A stretch of 64,000 nt of DNA from Nocardioides_C sp963700955 (GCA_963700955.1 CAVOZH010000011.1:372001-436000); one strand, 5' to 3'. Positions 1 to 9,362 are shown, numbered from the stretch's first letter. The notes: generated from the sequence alone by a model not told the origin. Program-made: numbers and translations.

Positions 1-1424
1 GCGAGAGGGTCCACGTCCTCGTCGCCGCGATGCTCCGGGACGTCGCCGAGCTGGTACCTCAGCTCGTCGAGCAGCGGTACGTCCTCGACGGACCAGTCCG
101 ATGCCTTGTGCCCGTCGAGCGCGCCGTTGTGCGACCAGGACTTGGCCAGCAGCGCCAGGTCCTCCTGCGACACGACGCCCTCTCCGACACGGGCCAGGAA
201 CTCGGGGTCGGCCAGCCAACGCAGCACATCTGTGGCGTCGAGCGGGGGCCACCAGCCGAGCACGAAGTCGAGGAACGCGGCGTTGTCGAGCATCTCGCCG
301 TTGAACTCCTCCCGGCCGCGGTCGCGACCCCGTTCGCCGCGCACCTGCCGCCACATCACGTCGAGCAGCGCGTTGGCGACCCGCGTCAGCTGGCGGTTGC
401 GCTTGCCCTGCGAGAGCAGGTGGCGTCGTACCGCCGAGAGGTCACGCGGGCTGAGCACGATGTTCTCGTCGCGGTAGAAGACGCGGAACTCGCGCGGCGC
501 GCCGGGGACGGCCTGGCGCGCGGTACGGCGCATCAGCTCGGCCATTCGGGCCGCGCCCTTCACGTCGGCCACGGCCGGGTCGTCGTGACGCGTGCCCTTC
601 ACCCCGTCGACGACCTCGCCGAGGGAGCGCAGCGCCACCGCCGTCTCACCCAGGGAGGGCAGGACGCGCTCGATGTAGCGCATGAAGACGCCCGAGGGGC
701 CGACGATCAGCACGCCTCCGCTCTCGTAGCGGCGGCGGTCGGTGTAGAGCAGGTAGGCGGCGCGGTGCAGCGCGACGACGGTCTTGCCGGTGCCCGGGCC
801 GCCGGTGATCAGCACGACGCCCTTGCCCGGAGCGCGGATCGCCTCGTCCTGCTCGGCCTGGATGGTCGCCACGATCGAGTGCATGGAGCGGTCGCGGGCC
901 CGGGACAGCTGCGCCATCAGGGCGCCCTCGCCGACGATCGGCAGGTCCGTGTCGGCCTCGGCGTCGAGCAGGTCGTCCTCGATGGCCACGACCTTCTGCC
1001 CGGCGCAACGGAGAACCCTCCGGCGTACGACGCCCTGGGGCTCCGCGGCGGTCGCCTGGTAGAACACGGCCGCCGCGGGGGCACGCCAGTCGACGAGGAG
1101 GGAGTCGCGGTTGTCGTCGCGCAGCCCGATCCGGCCGATGTAGCGCGGCTCGTCGCCGTCGCCGTTCAGGTCGAGGCGTCCGAAGACGAGTCCTTCGTGC
1201 GCGGCGTTCAGCGTGGCGAGGCGCTTGGCCGCCTGGAAGACCATGGCGTCCCGCTCGACGAGGCCGCCCTCGTGCCCGAGCCGGCCGCGGCCGTACCCCT
1301 CCTTGGCGAGGGCCTGGGCGTTCTTCGCCGACTGCTCGAGCTGGACGTAGACGCGGTCGACGAACTCCTGCTCCCGGCCGATCTCTCGCCGGGCCAGGTC
1401 GTCATGCGTGGGTTGTGCGGACAA
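1..1424 (-). CDS. HelD/HelR-like RNA polymerase-recycling ATPase (3' end outside window)
   Basis: Superfamily 1 (UvrD/Rep-like) ATPase of the HelD family. In actinobacteria these dislodge stalled or rifampicin-bound RNA polymerase; the HelR subtype gives rifamycin tolerance. The visible N-terminal ~475 residues hold a helical/coiled N-terminus (about 1-60), a conserved segment ending in VDWRAPAAAVFYQA (about 105-120), and a Walker A motif GGPGTGKT near residue 208 followed by ALHRAAYLLY, which is typical of HelD proteins and unlike plain UvrD. The start is a TTG at 1424; no in-frame ATG or GTG lies close upstream, and an AGGAG-like sequence sits 14 nt before it, so the start is uncertain. Motor motifs III-VI lie beyond the window. 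Family assignment is firm; HelR subtype is inference. Confidence 0.8.
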   Translation of the reverse strand, partial: MSAQPTHDDLARREIGREQEFVDRVYVQLEQSAKNAQALAKEGYGRGRLGHEGGLVERDAMVFQAAKRLATLNAAHEGLVFGRLDLNGDGDEPRYIGRIGLRDDNRDSLLVDWRAPAAAVFYQATAAEPQGVVRRRVLRCAGQKVVAIEDDLLDAEADTDLPIVGEGALMAQLSRARDRSMHSIVATIQAEQDEAIRAPGKGVVLITGGPGTGKTVVALHRAAYLLYTDRRRYESGGVLIVGPSGVFMRYIERVLPSLGETAVALRSLGEVVDGVKGTRHDDPAVADVKGAARMAELMRRTARQAVPGAPREFRVFYRDENIVLSPRDLSAVRRHLLSQGKRNRQLTRVANALLDVMWRQVRGERGRDRGREEFNGEMLDNAAFLDFVLGWWPPLDATDVLRWLADPEFLARVGEGVVSQEDLALLAKSWSHNGALDGHKASDWSVEDVPLLDELRYQLGDVPEHRGDEDVDPL

Positions 1425-1680
1425 GGCGGTGTCACCGTCTCCTCGACGTGCTGGTGCGCTTGCGTCGGCTGGAAAAACCGAGTCGTCAACTCTACCCCGA
1501 GCAGGGCCGGCCACCGGACGGTTTTCGGCGGGTCGAGGAGGGCCTTGCGCCGTCCGTATCCGGGTAGAACGCCCGCTTGGTCACGTTTCGGATTCAGTTG
1601 GGTCGAGCGTCTCCTCCGGCCGCCCGGCGTCCCTAGGCTGTCCCGGGATTTTCTCGGCTCATCACTCGGAAGGGAACGTC

Positions 1681-2283
1681 ATGACGCGTTCGATCAGGCG
1701 CAGCATCTTCACCGTGGCACTGGCCGCCGGCCTCGCCCTCGGCACCGCCGGCACGGCCTCCGCGCAGGTGCTGAACCATGCGGACCAGCGCGGCGACGTC
1801 AAGGCGTATGACCTCGACACCGACCAGCCGGTGGCACAGTCCGGGACGATCACCAACGGCGACATCCTGCGCACCACCCTGGGCCACGGCGACCGCCGGA
1901 TCTCCGTGCGCGTCAAGTTCGCCGACCTGCGACGGGCGGGCGACTTCCGCGGCGACCTCCTGCGCGTCGTCACCAACGAGGGGGTCCGCCGCGACGTCAT
2001 GATCTCCGCCGCACCCGGCATGTGGGCCGGTCAGGCGCAGATGACCCGCCCCAACGGCAACGCCGTCAGGTGCAACATCGCCCACAAGATCGACTACGAC
2101 AACAACGTGGTCACCTTGAGCTTCCCGCGAAGCTGCGTGAGCGATCCGCGCTGGGTCCGCCTCGGCTCCGCCGCGGTGTGGATGAGTGGTCAGATGCACA
2201 CGTACTGGGCGGACGACGCCCTGATGGACGGGGGCATCAACCCGGACAACGTGAGGCTGTCACCGCGCCTTCGCCGAGGCTGA
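1681..2283 (+). CDS. Secreted protein of unknown function (200 aa)
   Basis: The start ATG has a GGAAGGGA ribosome binding site 5 nt upstream. Residues 1-29 form a clear Sec signal peptide: basic MTRSIRRS, a hydrophobic core, then cleavage near TASAQ. The mature part of about 170 residues looks beta-rich. It has two cysteines (in VRCNIAH and RSCVSD) that may form a disulfide, and no catalytic motif I recognise. Similar short secreted proteins with a conserved pair of cysteines are common in Nocardioides-like genomes without known function. It is transcribed alone and ends in a hairpin at 2336-2372, which it shares with the converging enoyl-CoA hydratase gene. Confidence 0.8.
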   Translation: MTRSIRRSIFTVALAAGLALGTAGTASAQVLNHADQRGDVKAYDLDTDQPVAQSGTITNGDILRTTLGHGDRRISVRVKFADLRRAGDFRGDLLRVVTNEGVRRDVMISAAPGMWAGQAQMTRPNGNAVRCNIAHKIDYDNNVVTLSFPRSCVSDPRWVRLGSAAVWMSGQMHTYWADDALMDGGINPDNVRLSPRLRRG

Positions 2284-2335
2284 CGGACCCCGTCGCAGCG
2301 GGAACCTCTCCGGCGCTTCGAGGGGCACGAGCTGC

Positions 2336-2372
2336 AGGAGGATCCCCGGCGTCAGGGGCCGGAGATCCTCCT
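2336..2372. terminator. Bidirectional terminator-like hairpin
   Basis: Perfect 9-bp inverted repeat (AGGAGGATC at 2336-2344, GATCCTCCT at 2364-2372) around a GC-rich loop that can pair further (CCCC/GGGG). It lies between the convergent genes ending at 2283 (+) and 2387 (-). There is no U-tract, as is usual for high-GC actinobacterial terminators. Confidence 0.55.
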
Positions 2373-2386
2373 ACGACGGCGTCGCG

Positions 2387-3136
2387 CTACTTCTTGCGGG
2401 AGAGGAAGGCGAGCATGGCGTTGCGGGCCTCCTCGGACCCGAACAGCCGGGCGGAGAGCTGGGAGAGCTCCTCCCCCTGACGGTCGATCCGCTCGACGAG
2501 CGGCTGCCCGAGGAGCTGCTTGGTCTCGCGGAGGCCCTGGGGGTTGCCCTTCGTCAGCGCGACGCAGACCTGGCGCAGCTCGGTGTCGAGCTCGTCCTCC
2601 GCGACGGCCTTGGTCACCAGGCCCATCTGCGCGGCCGTCGTACCGTCGAAGACCTCGCCGGTCAGGAACGTCAACGCGGCGGACCGGTCGGTCATCCGGG
2701 GCAGCACGGTCAGCGAGATCGCCGCAGGGGTGAGGCCGAGGCGCACCTCGGTGAAGGCGTACGTCGCATCCGAGGCACTGATCGCGATGTCGGAGGCAGC
2801 GACGATCCCGATGCCGCCCGCGCGGACGTTGCCGTGGAGCCGCGTCACGACCGGCTTGGCCAGGGTCGCGATCCGGCGCTGGAGGTCGACGAGCACGCCG
2901 GCCGCCTTCTCCATCCCGTCGTCGCTGGCCTCGGACAGGTCCGCGCCCGAGCAGAAGGTCCGCCCCTCGGCCCGGATCACCACGACCTTCACGTCGGCGT
3001 CGCCCTCGGCCCGCTCGAGCCTCTCGAACAGCTCGCCGACGAGCTGGCGCGAGAGGGCGTTCCGGTTGTGCTGGGAGTCGAGGGTGAGCGTGGCGACGCC
3101 GTCCGCGACGTCGTAGTGGACGAGCTCGTCAGACAT
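2387..3136 (-). CDS. Enoyl-CoA hydratase/isomerase family protein
   Basis: Crotonase-fold protein of 249 aa, the usual size for a single-domain enoyl-CoA hydratase. It would hydrate an unsaturated acyl-CoA in the pathway encoded upstream. The oxyanion-hole segments RTFCSGADLSE and RAGGIGIVAASDIAIS are visible. The second catalytic glutamate sits in YAFTEVRLGL, and the first position is aspartate-rich rather than the classical Glu, so activity as hydratase versus isomerase or thioesterase is open. The chosen start is MSDELVHYD at 3136; MEV at 3145, just behind GAGAGAG, is the alternative. It is the last gene of the minus-strand acyl-CoA cluster. A 115-bp gap holding a large palindrome separates it from the dehydrogenase gene before it, so its expression may be partly uncoupled. 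By position it could be the AtuE/LiuC-like step. Confidence 0.85.
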   Translation of the reverse strand: MSDELVHYDVADGVATLTLDSQHNRNALSRQLVGELFERLERAEGDADVKVVVIRAEGRTFCSGADLSEASDDGMEKAAGVLVDLQRRIATLAKPVVTRLHGNVRAGGIGIVAASDIAISASDATYAFTEVRLGLTPAAISLTVLPRMTDRSAALTFLTGEVFDGTTAAQMGLVTKAVAEDELDTELRQVCVALTKGNPQGLRETKQLLGQPLVERIDRQGEELSQLSARLFGSEEARNAMLAFLSRKK

Positions 3137-3175
3137 GACTTCCATCTCTCTCGGTGTTTCGGTGGCAACTTCCCA

Positions 3176-3239
3176 AGCGTTGTGGACGGTCCCCAAGCGG
3201 TTTGCCGCTTGTGGACCGTCCATAACCCCGCGTTACAAG
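3176..3239 (-). repeat. 64-nt palindromic element, copy A
   Basis: Read on the minus strand, this 64-nt sequence matches 50772-50835 at 58 of 64 positions. Its core is an inverted repeat with 22-nt arms (3179-3200 and 3205-3226, 20 of 22 pairs) around a 4-nt loop. A conserved non-palindromic flank containing TTGTAACGCGGGG lies on one side only. It sits between the stop of the acyl-CoA dehydrogenase (3252) and the start of the enoyl-CoA hydratase (3136). It could be a terminator/attenuator hairpin, a protein-binding dyad, or a small REP/MITE-like element. Confidence 0.75.
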
Positions 3240-3251
3240 GGGATTGCGGGG

Positions 3252-4427
3252 TCAGTAGGACTTGGGCAGACCCAACGAGTGCATGCCCACGAAGTTCAGG
3301 ATCATCTCGCGGGAGACCGGTGCGATGCGACCGGCCCGGGCCGCGACCAGCAGGCCGGCGACGCCGTACTCCTGGGTGATGCCGTTGCCGCCATGGGCCT
3401 GGACCGCACGGTCCGCGGCGTCGCAGGCCGCCTCCGCTGCGGCGTACTTCGCCATGTTGGCCGCCTCGCCGGCACCCATGTCGTCGCCGGCGTCGTAGAG
3501 CGCGGCGGCCTTCTGGGTCATCAGCCGGGCCAGCTCGATCTCGATCTTCGACTGGGCCAGCGGGTGCGCGAGACCCTGGTGGGACCCGATCGGCGCCCCG
3601 AAGACCTCACGCTCCTTGACGTAGGCGACCGCCTTGTCGAGGGCGTAGCGCGCCAGGCCGGTCGAGAACGACGCCGCCATGATCCGCTCCGGGTTGAGCC
3701 CGGCGAACAGCTGGATCAGACCCGCGTCCTCGTCGCCGACCAGGGCGTCGGCCGGCAGCCGCACGTCGTCGAGGAAGACCTGGAACTGCTGCTCGGGGCT
3801 GACGATCTCCATCGGGATCGGCTTGTACTCGACCCCGGCTGCGTCCGTCGGCACCACGAAGAGGCAGGGCTTGAGCTTGCCGGTCTTGGCGTCCTCGGCG
3901 CGGGCGACGACGAGGACGTTGGCCGCCTCGTCGACTCCGGAGATGTAGATCTTGCGACCGTTGAGCACCCACCCGTCGCCGTCGCGGCGGCCGGTGGTGG
4001 TGATGTTGTGCGAGTTGGTTCCGGCATCCGGCTCGGTGATCGCGAACGCCATCGTCTGTGTGCCGTCGCAGATCCCGGGGAGCCAGCGCTGCTTCTGCTC
4101 CTCGGTGCCGAAGCGCGAGATCACGGTGCCGCAGATCGCCGGCGAGACGACCATCATCAGCAGCGGGCAGCCCTGGGCGGCGAGCTCCTCGCAGACCGCG
4201 GCGATGTCGCCGATGCCGCCCCCGCCGCCGCCGTACTCCTCGGGGATGTTGATCCCGAGGTAGCCGTTCTTCCCGATCGCGAGCCACAGGTCGGTGGTCT
4301 TGCCGCCGCTGCGGGCCTGCTTCGTGAAGTACTCACGGCCGAAGCCGCCGGCGAGCTTGGCGACCTCCTTGCGGAGGGTCTGACGCTCCTCGGACTCGGT
4401 GAACGCTGGGTTCACGGGCTCACTCAT
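3252..4427 (-). CDS. Acyl-CoA dehydrogenase
   Basis: FAD-dependent acyl-CoA dehydrogenase of 391 aa that introduces an alpha-beta double bond and passes electrons to ETF. The three-domain family layout is clear: helical N-domain, middle beta-domain with MAFAITEPDAGTNSHNI (flavin/substrate loop), and C-terminal helical domain with RIMAASFSTGLARYAL and HGGNGITQEYGV. The start ATG at 4427 has AAGGAG 5 nt upstream and overlaps the stop of the biotin carboxylase gene by 8 nt, so translation is probably coupled. Its position beside a methylcrotonyl/geranyl-CoA-type carboxylase suggests a branched-chain or terpenoid acyl-CoA substrate (isovaleryl- or citronellyl-CoA), which is inference. It is the first of two distinct acyl-CoA dehydrogenases in the cluster. 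Confidence 0.9.
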   Translation of the reverse strand: MSEPVNPAFTESEERQTLRKEVAKLAGGFGREYFTKQARSGGKTTDLWLAIGKNGYLGINIPEEYGGGGGGIGDIAAVCEELAAQGCPLLMMVVSPAICGTVISRFGTEEQKQRWLPGICDGTQTMAFAITEPDAGTNSHNITTTGRRDGDGWVLNGRKIYISGVDEAANVLVVARAEDAKTGKLKPCLFVVPTDAAGVEYKPIPMEIVSPEQQFQVFLDDVRLPADALVGDEDAGLIQLFAGLNPERIMAASFSTGLARYALDKAVAYVKEREVFGAPIGSHQGLAHPLAQSKIEIELARLMTQKAAALYDAGDDMGAGEAANMAKYAAAEAACDAADRAVQAHGGNGITQEYGVAGLLVAARAGRIAPVSREMILNFVGMHSLGLPKSY

Positions 4428-6543
4428 TGCTGTCTCCTTCGGCTCTGCCGTCAACTGGGGCTTCCTGCTCTCGATCGTGGTCCTGCTGTACGACGGCCAG
4501 CACGGCGCCCGCGGCCACCTGGTCCCCGACTCCGACCGGGAGGTCCGTGACCACGCCCTCGTGAGGGGCGGACACGGTGTGCTGCATCTTCATCGCCTCG
4601 AGCACCAGCACGGGCTGGCCGGCCGTCACGCTCTCGCCGGGGGCGACTGCGACACTGACCACGCTGCCGGGCATCGGCGCGAAGAGAGACCCGGTGGCGA
4701 CCTGGTCGGCGGGGTCGACGAACCTCGGCAGCCTCGTCAGCGCGACGTGGCCGTGCACCGAGTCGACGTCGACCTTGTCTCCGCGCACCCTGACCTCGAA
4801 GGCCGTGTCCACCCCGTTGACCTCGAGCACCACGCGGTCCTCGCTCGCCCTCCCGGCTCGGATGCTGGTCGCGTCGAGGGCCGGCAGGTCCTGGTGGGCG
4901 AAGCGGTAGCCGGCGCGTCCGGCGTGCCACTCGACCTCGAGCACGACGTCGTCCTCCGGCAACGCCCGCGTGCCGTCCTGGTAGCCCCGGACGAACCGTG
5001 TCACCTGCGGCTGCGACGGAACGTTCCGCCAGGCAACGGGGATCCGCCGCTGCACGCCGCGGCGCGCGACGGCCCGCTCGGCCAACGCAAGCGCGGCGGC
5101 GTGGGCGCTGACCTCGGCCGGGACCACCGCGCCCCAGCCGTACTGCTCGCCGTCGAGTGACCCCAGGTCATGACGCTCGAAGAAGTCCGTGCTCACGTCG
5201 CCGCCGACGACCGCGGGGTGCCGCAAGACCTCGACGAGCAGGTCGCGGTTGGTCTTCAGCCCGTGGATCCGGGCCCGCGCGAGCGTTCCGGCGAGCCTGC
5301 GCAGGGCCTCCTCCCGCGTCGGAGCCCACGCGATGACCTTGGCCAGCATCGCGTCGTAGTGGGTGCCGACCTCCGAGCCGGTCTCGAACCCCGAGTCGAG
5401 GCGGATGCCCCACGCCGCCGGGTTCTCGAACTCCGCCGCCACGTCGGGGACGTCGAAGCTGGTGAGCGGACCGCTCTGGGGCTGCCAGTCCGAGGCAGGG
5501 TCCTCGGCGTACAGGCGGACCTCGACGGCATGTCCGTGCGGATGGGGAACGTCGGAGGCGTCCAGTGGCCGCCCCTCCGCGACCGAGAGCTGCATCGCTA
5601 CGAGGTCGTGGCCGGTGACCAGCTCGGTGACCGGGTGCTCGACCTGGAGCCGGGTGTTCATCTCGAGGAAGTAGAACCGGTCCCCCGCGAGGAGGAACTC
5701 GACGGTTCCCGCCCCGACGTAGCCGATCGCGTGGGCGGCCGCACGGGCCGCGTCGTGCATCGCGGTGCGCGTCTCTTCGGACAGTCCGGGGGCCGGCGTC
5801 TCCTCGACCACCTTCTGGTGGCGACGCTGGATGGAGCAGTCGCGCTCACCGAGCACGACGACGCTGCCGTGGGTGTCGCCGACGACCTGGACCTCGACGT
5901 GGCGGCCGTGCTCGACGTAGGGCTCGCAGAAGACCGTCGGGTCACCGAACGCGGAGCCCGCCTCGTTGGAGGCAAGCTCCACCTGCGAGGCAACCTCGTC
6001 GAGCGAGCGGACCACGCGCATGCCGCGCCCGCCGCCTCCGGCAGAGGCCTTCACCAGCAGAGGAAGGTCGTCCTCGGTGACCTCGGCCGGCGAGATCTCA
6101 CCGAGCACCGGGACGCCAGCCTTCTCCATCAGCTTCTTGGCCTCGACCTTCGAGCCCATGGAGTCGATGGAGTCAGGGTTCGGGCCGACCCAGGTCAGTC
6201 CCGCGTCGATCACCTGGCGAGCGAACGCGGCGTTCTCCGACAGGAAGCCGTACCCGGGGTGGACCGCGTCCGCGCGGGCCTTCCGCGCCGCCTCGACGAG
6301 GAGGTCGCCCCGCAGGTAGGTCTCGCCCGGGGTGTTCCCCGGAAGGCGAACGGCGAAATCGGCCTCGCGCACGAAAGGCAGGTCCTCGTCCGCGTCGGAG
6401 AACACGGCGACGGTCTCGATGCCCAGCGTGCGGCAGGTCCGGAACACGCGGCGGGCGATCTCGCCCCGGTTCGCGACCAACAACCGGGTGATGGGTGGGC
6501 GCGCCGGACGAACACCATGGATACGTTCACCAGAAAGGCTCAT
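4420..6543 (-). CDS. Biotin-dependent acyl-CoA carboxylase alpha subunit (biotin carboxylase + BCCP)
   Basis: 707-aa alpha subunit of an MCC/GCC/PCC-type carboxylase. Residues about 16-460 are the biotin carboxylase: RLLVANRGEIARRVFRTC, the ATP-grasp glycine loop KASAGGGGRGMRVV, and EMNTRLQVEHPVTE. The C-terminal biotinyl domain carries EAMKMQ with the biotinylated Lys near residue 651. A middle linker domain joins them. It would carboxylate biotin with ATP and bicarbonate for transfer by the beta subunit encoded just upstream (stop-to-start gap of 3 nt). The ATG at 6543 follows a weak GGATGTGAG ribosome binding site. Substrate cannot be read from sequence. The context (two acyl-CoA dehydrogenases, hydratase, AtuA) favours methylcrotonyl- or geranyl-CoA over propionyl-CoA. 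Confidence 0.9.
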   Translation of the reverse strand: MSLSGERIHGVRPARPPITRLLVANRGEIARRVFRTCRTLGIETVAVFSDADEDLPFVREADFAVRLPGNTPGETYLRGDLLVEAARKARADAVHPGYGFLSENAAFARQVIDAGLTWVGPNPDSIDSMGSKVEAKKLMEKAGVPVLGEISPAEVTEDDLPLLVKASAGGGGRGMRVVRSLDEVASQVELASNEAGSAFGDPTVFCEPYVEHGRHVEVQVVGDTHGSVVVLGERDCSIQRRHQKVVEETPAPGLSEETRTAMHDAARAAAHAIGYVGAGTVEFLLAGDRFYFLEMNTRLQVEHPVTELVTGHDLVAMQLSVAEGRPLDASDVPHPHGHAVEVRLYAEDPASDWQPQSGPLTSFDVPDVAAEFENPAAWGIRLDSGFETGSEVGTHYDAMLAKVIAWAPTREEALRRLAGTLARARIHGLKTNRDLLVEVLRHPAVVGGDVSTDFFERHDLGSLDGEQYGWGAVVPAEVSAHAAALALAERAVARRGVQRRIPVAWRNVPSQPQVTRFVRGYQDGTRALPEDDVVLEVEWHAGRAGYRFAHQDLPALDATSIRAGRASEDRVVLEVNGVDTAFEVRVRGDKVDVDSVHGHVALTRLPRFVDPADQVATGSLFAPMPGSVVSVAVAPGESVTAGQPVLVLEAMKMQHTVSAPHEGVVTDLPVGVGDQVAAGAVLAVVQQDHDREQEAPVDGRAEGDSNE

Positions 6544-6546
6544 GTC

Positions 6547-8121
6547 TCACATCCTGAAGACGCCGAAGCGGTCGGTGCCCGCGTACGGGGCGTTGTTGAT
6601 CACGGAGAAGGCGATGCCCAGGACGGTTCGCGTGTCACGCGGGTCGATGACACCGTCGTCGTACAGCCGGCCGGAGAGGAAGAACGGGAGGGACTCGGCC
6701 TCGACCTGGTCCTCGACGTACTTCCGCAGGCCGGCGTCGCCCTCCTCGTCGTACACCTCGCCCTTCGCCTCCGCGGCGGCGCGCGCGACGATCGACAGGA
6801 CGCCCGCGAGCTGCTGCGGGCCCATGACGGCGGACTTGGCGGAGGGCCAGGTGAACAGGAAGCGCGGGTCGTAAGCCCGCCCGCACATGCCGTAGTTCCC
6901 GGCGCCGTAGGAGGCGCCCATCATGATCGAGATGTGCGGCACCGTGGAGTTGCTGACCGCGTTGATCATCATCGCGCCGTGCTTGATGATGCCGCCCTGC
7001 TCGTACTCCGCGCCGACCATGTAGCCGGTGGTGTTGTGCAGGAAGAGCAGGGGTACGTCGATCTGGTTGGCGAGCTGGATGAACTGCGCGGCCTTCTGGG
7101 ACTCCTCGCTGAACAGCACGCCCTGGGCGTTGGCGAGGATGCCGACGGGGTTGCCGTGGATCTTGGCCCATCCGGTCACGAGGGACGGGCCGTAGAGCGG
7201 CTTGAACTCGTCGAAGACCGCGCCGTTGGTCGCGCTCACGCCGTCGCAGATCCGCTCGATCACCTCCCGCGGGTCGAACGGCTCCTTGAGGTCCTCGGGG
7301 ATGAGGTCGAGCAGCTCCTCGGCGTCCTTCTCGGGCTCGGCGTACGCCTCGGCGAGCCCGGCGGCGGCCTTGCGCCAGTTGAGCCGCGCGACGATGCGTC
7401 GCCCGAGCCGGATCGCGTCGTACTCGTCGACGGCCAGGTAGTCCGCGAGGCCCGATGTGCGCGCGTGCATCTCGGCACCGCCGAGCGACTCGTCGTCGGA
7501 CTCCTCGCCGGTCGCCATCTTCACCAGCGGCGGGCCGCCGAGGAAGACCTTCGCGCCCTCCTTGACCATCACGACGTAGTCGCTCATGCCGGGCACGTAC
7601 GCCCCACCGGCAGTCGAGTTGCCGAACACCAGCGCGATGGTCGGCGTCTTCGCGGCGCTCGCCTCCGTGATGCCCCGGAACAGCCCGCCGCCCGGGATGA
7701 AGATCTCCTTCTGGCTGGGGAGGTCCGCACCCCCTGACTCGACGAGGTTGACCGTGGGCAGCCGGTTCTCCCGGGCGATCTGCGCGGCCCGGAACACCTT
7801 CTTCACGGTCCACGGGTTGCTCGCACCACCCCGGACCGTGGGGTCGTTGGCGATGACCATGCACTCGACGCCCTCGACCACGCCGATCCCCGTGACGACG
7901 GCGGCGCCGACCTTGTAGTCCGACCCCCAGCCCGCGAGGGGACTGAGCTCGAGGAAGGCCGACCCCTCGTCGACGAGGAGCTCGATGCGCTCCCTGGCAA
8001 GCAGCTTGCCGCGCTTGCGGTGGCGCTCGATGTACTTCTCGCCGCCCCCGACGACCGCCTTCGCGTGCTCGGTGTCGAGCGCGGCGATCTTCTCCAACAT
8101 GGCGGTACGACGGCTGCTCAT
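6547..8121 (-). CDS. Acyl-CoA carboxylase beta subunit (carboxyltransferase; MCC/GCC-like)
   Basis: 524-aa carboxyltransferase with both crotonase-fold halves. It shows the MCC-beta signatures KRGKLLARERIELLVD, GGASNPWTVKKV, FGNSTAGGAYVPGMSDY and, in the C-half, HNTTGYMVGAEYEQGGIIKHG and MMGASYGAGNYGMCGRAYDP. Length and motifs fit methylcrotonyl- or geranyl-CoA carboxylase beta (LiuB/AtuC-like) better than propionyl-CoA carboxylase. It moves the carboxyl group from biotin to the gamma carbon of an unsaturated branched acyl-CoA. It is the first gene after a promoter region at 8122-8214 that carries the 26-nt motif also found before tetR, so it probably starts a TetR-controlled transcript with the alpha subunit and dehydrogenase. 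A second in-frame ATG lies 21 nt downstream (8100). Confidence 0.9.
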   Translation of the reverse strand: MSSRRTAMLEKIAALDTEHAKAVVGGGEKYIERHRKRGKLLARERIELLVDEGSAFLELSPLAGWGSDYKVGAAVVTGIGVVEGVECMVIANDPTVRGGASNPWTVKKVFRAAQIARENRLPTVNLVESGGADLPSQKEIFIPGGGLFRGITEASAAKTPTIALVFGNSTAGGAYVPGMSDYVVMVKEGAKVFLGGPPLVKMATGEESDDESLGGAEMHARTSGLADYLAVDEYDAIRLGRRIVARLNWRKAAAGLAEAYAEPEKDAEELLDLIPEDLKEPFDPREVIERICDGVSATNGAVFDEFKPLYGPSLVTGWAKIHGNPVGILANAQGVLFSEESQKAAQFIQLANQIDVPLLFLHNTTGYMVGAEYEQGGIIKHGAMMINAVSNSTVPHISIMMGASYGAGNYGMCGRAYDPRFLFTWPSAKSAVMGPQQLAGVLSIVARAAAEAKGEVYDEEGDAGLRKYVEDQVEAESLPFFLSGRLYDDGVIDPRDTRTVLGIAFSVINNAPYAGTDRFGVFRM

Positions 8122-8171
8122 GCGGCAGCCGCCCAGGGCTCGCGTGTCATGGGACCATCGTGGGCGAGTTC

Positions 8172-8197
8172 TAACAAACAGTCAAGCCTGACTTTTT
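8172..8197 (-). promoter_or_regulatory. Conserved 26-nt motif before the carboxylase operon (candidate TetR operator/promoter)
   Basis: Read on the minus strand it contains CAGGCTTGACTGTTT followed by TTA, 51 nt before the ATG at 8121. It matches 12723-12748, before tetR, at 24 of 26 positions. GTCA-GGCT-TGAC inside it forms a short dyad, and TTGACT could also serve as a -35 hexamer. Sharing by the tetR promoter and an internal catabolic promoter is the classic pattern of an autoregulating TetR protein. Confidence 0.6.
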
Positions 8198-8214
8198 CTT
8201 CTGGTCGGGGCTCG

Positions 8215-9362
8215 TCAACCCGCGACCGCGGTGTAGCCCAGCAACCGGGCGGTCAGGTCGTTGAGCACCTCGGTGGCGCCGCCGCCGATGCCCAGGATCC
8301 GGGCGTCCCGGTAGGCCCGCTCCACCTCGATCCCGTGCATGTAGCCCGTGCCGCCATGGATCTGGACGGCCTGGTCGACGACGAAGCTGCACGCCTCCAC
8401 GGCGAAAGCCTTCGCCTGCAACGCTTCCGCGAGTGGGTTCTCGCCGTCGACGAAACGTCGAGCGATCTCGCGCGTGTAGGTGCGGGCGACGTCCACCTTG
8501 CGGTGCATCTCGACGAGCTTGTGCTGGACAACCTGGCGCGCGGCCAGCGGCTTGCCGAAGGTCTCGCGCTGCTTGGCGTACTCGGCGGTCAGCTCCAGCG
8601 CGCGGGCTGCGATGCCGTAGCCATGGACGGCCAGGGCGAGCCGCTCGGTGACGAACTGCTGCGCGATCAGCACGAAGCCGCTGTTCTCCTCGCCGACGAG
8701 GTTGCTCGCCGGGACCCGGACGTCGGTGAACGACAGCTCGGCGGTGTCGGAGCAGTGCCAGCCCATCTTCGACAGCGAGCGGGTGACCTCGAACCCCGGT
8801 GTGCCCTTCTCGACCACGAGGAGGCTGACGCCGCCGTACCCGGGCCCACCGGTGCGGACCGCAGTCGTCACGAAGTCAGCGCGCACGCCGGAGGTGATGA
8901 AGGTCTTCGCTCCGTTGACGACGTAGGTGTCGCCGTCGAGTACGGCGGTCGTGCGGATGTTGGCGACGTCCGACCCGCCGCCGGGCTCGGTGATCGCGAG
9001 CGACCCGATCGTCTCGCCGGCCAGCGTCGGCCGGACGAACCGGTCGAGGAGCTCCTCGCTCCCCGCCTCCACGATGTGCGGCAGCGCGATGCCGGAGGTG
9101 AACAGCGCGGCCAGCAGGCCCGAGCTCGCCCCCGCCTCGGCCATCGCCTCGGTCAGCGCCAGCGCGTCGAGGAACGTGCCTCCGTCGCCGCCCTTCCCCT
9201 CCGGCACGCCGAGGCCGAGGAAGCCGTGCTCGGCCGCAAGTCGGTGGAGCTCGCGAGGGACCTCACCGTTGTCCTCCCACTCCTGCAGATGCGGCTGGAT
9301 CTCCTTGCGCACGAAGGCCTTGGCGCTCTCGCGCAGCGCCTCCTGCTCGGGGCTGAAGAAGC

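Noticed and set aside
5170..7737. A long open plus-strand frame (~855 codons) opposite the carboxylase genes
   Set aside because: It is antisense to the biotin carboxylase and carboxyltransferase genes, is composed of Arg/Val/Gly/Asp-rich sequence with no domain, and arises from high-GC third-position bias.
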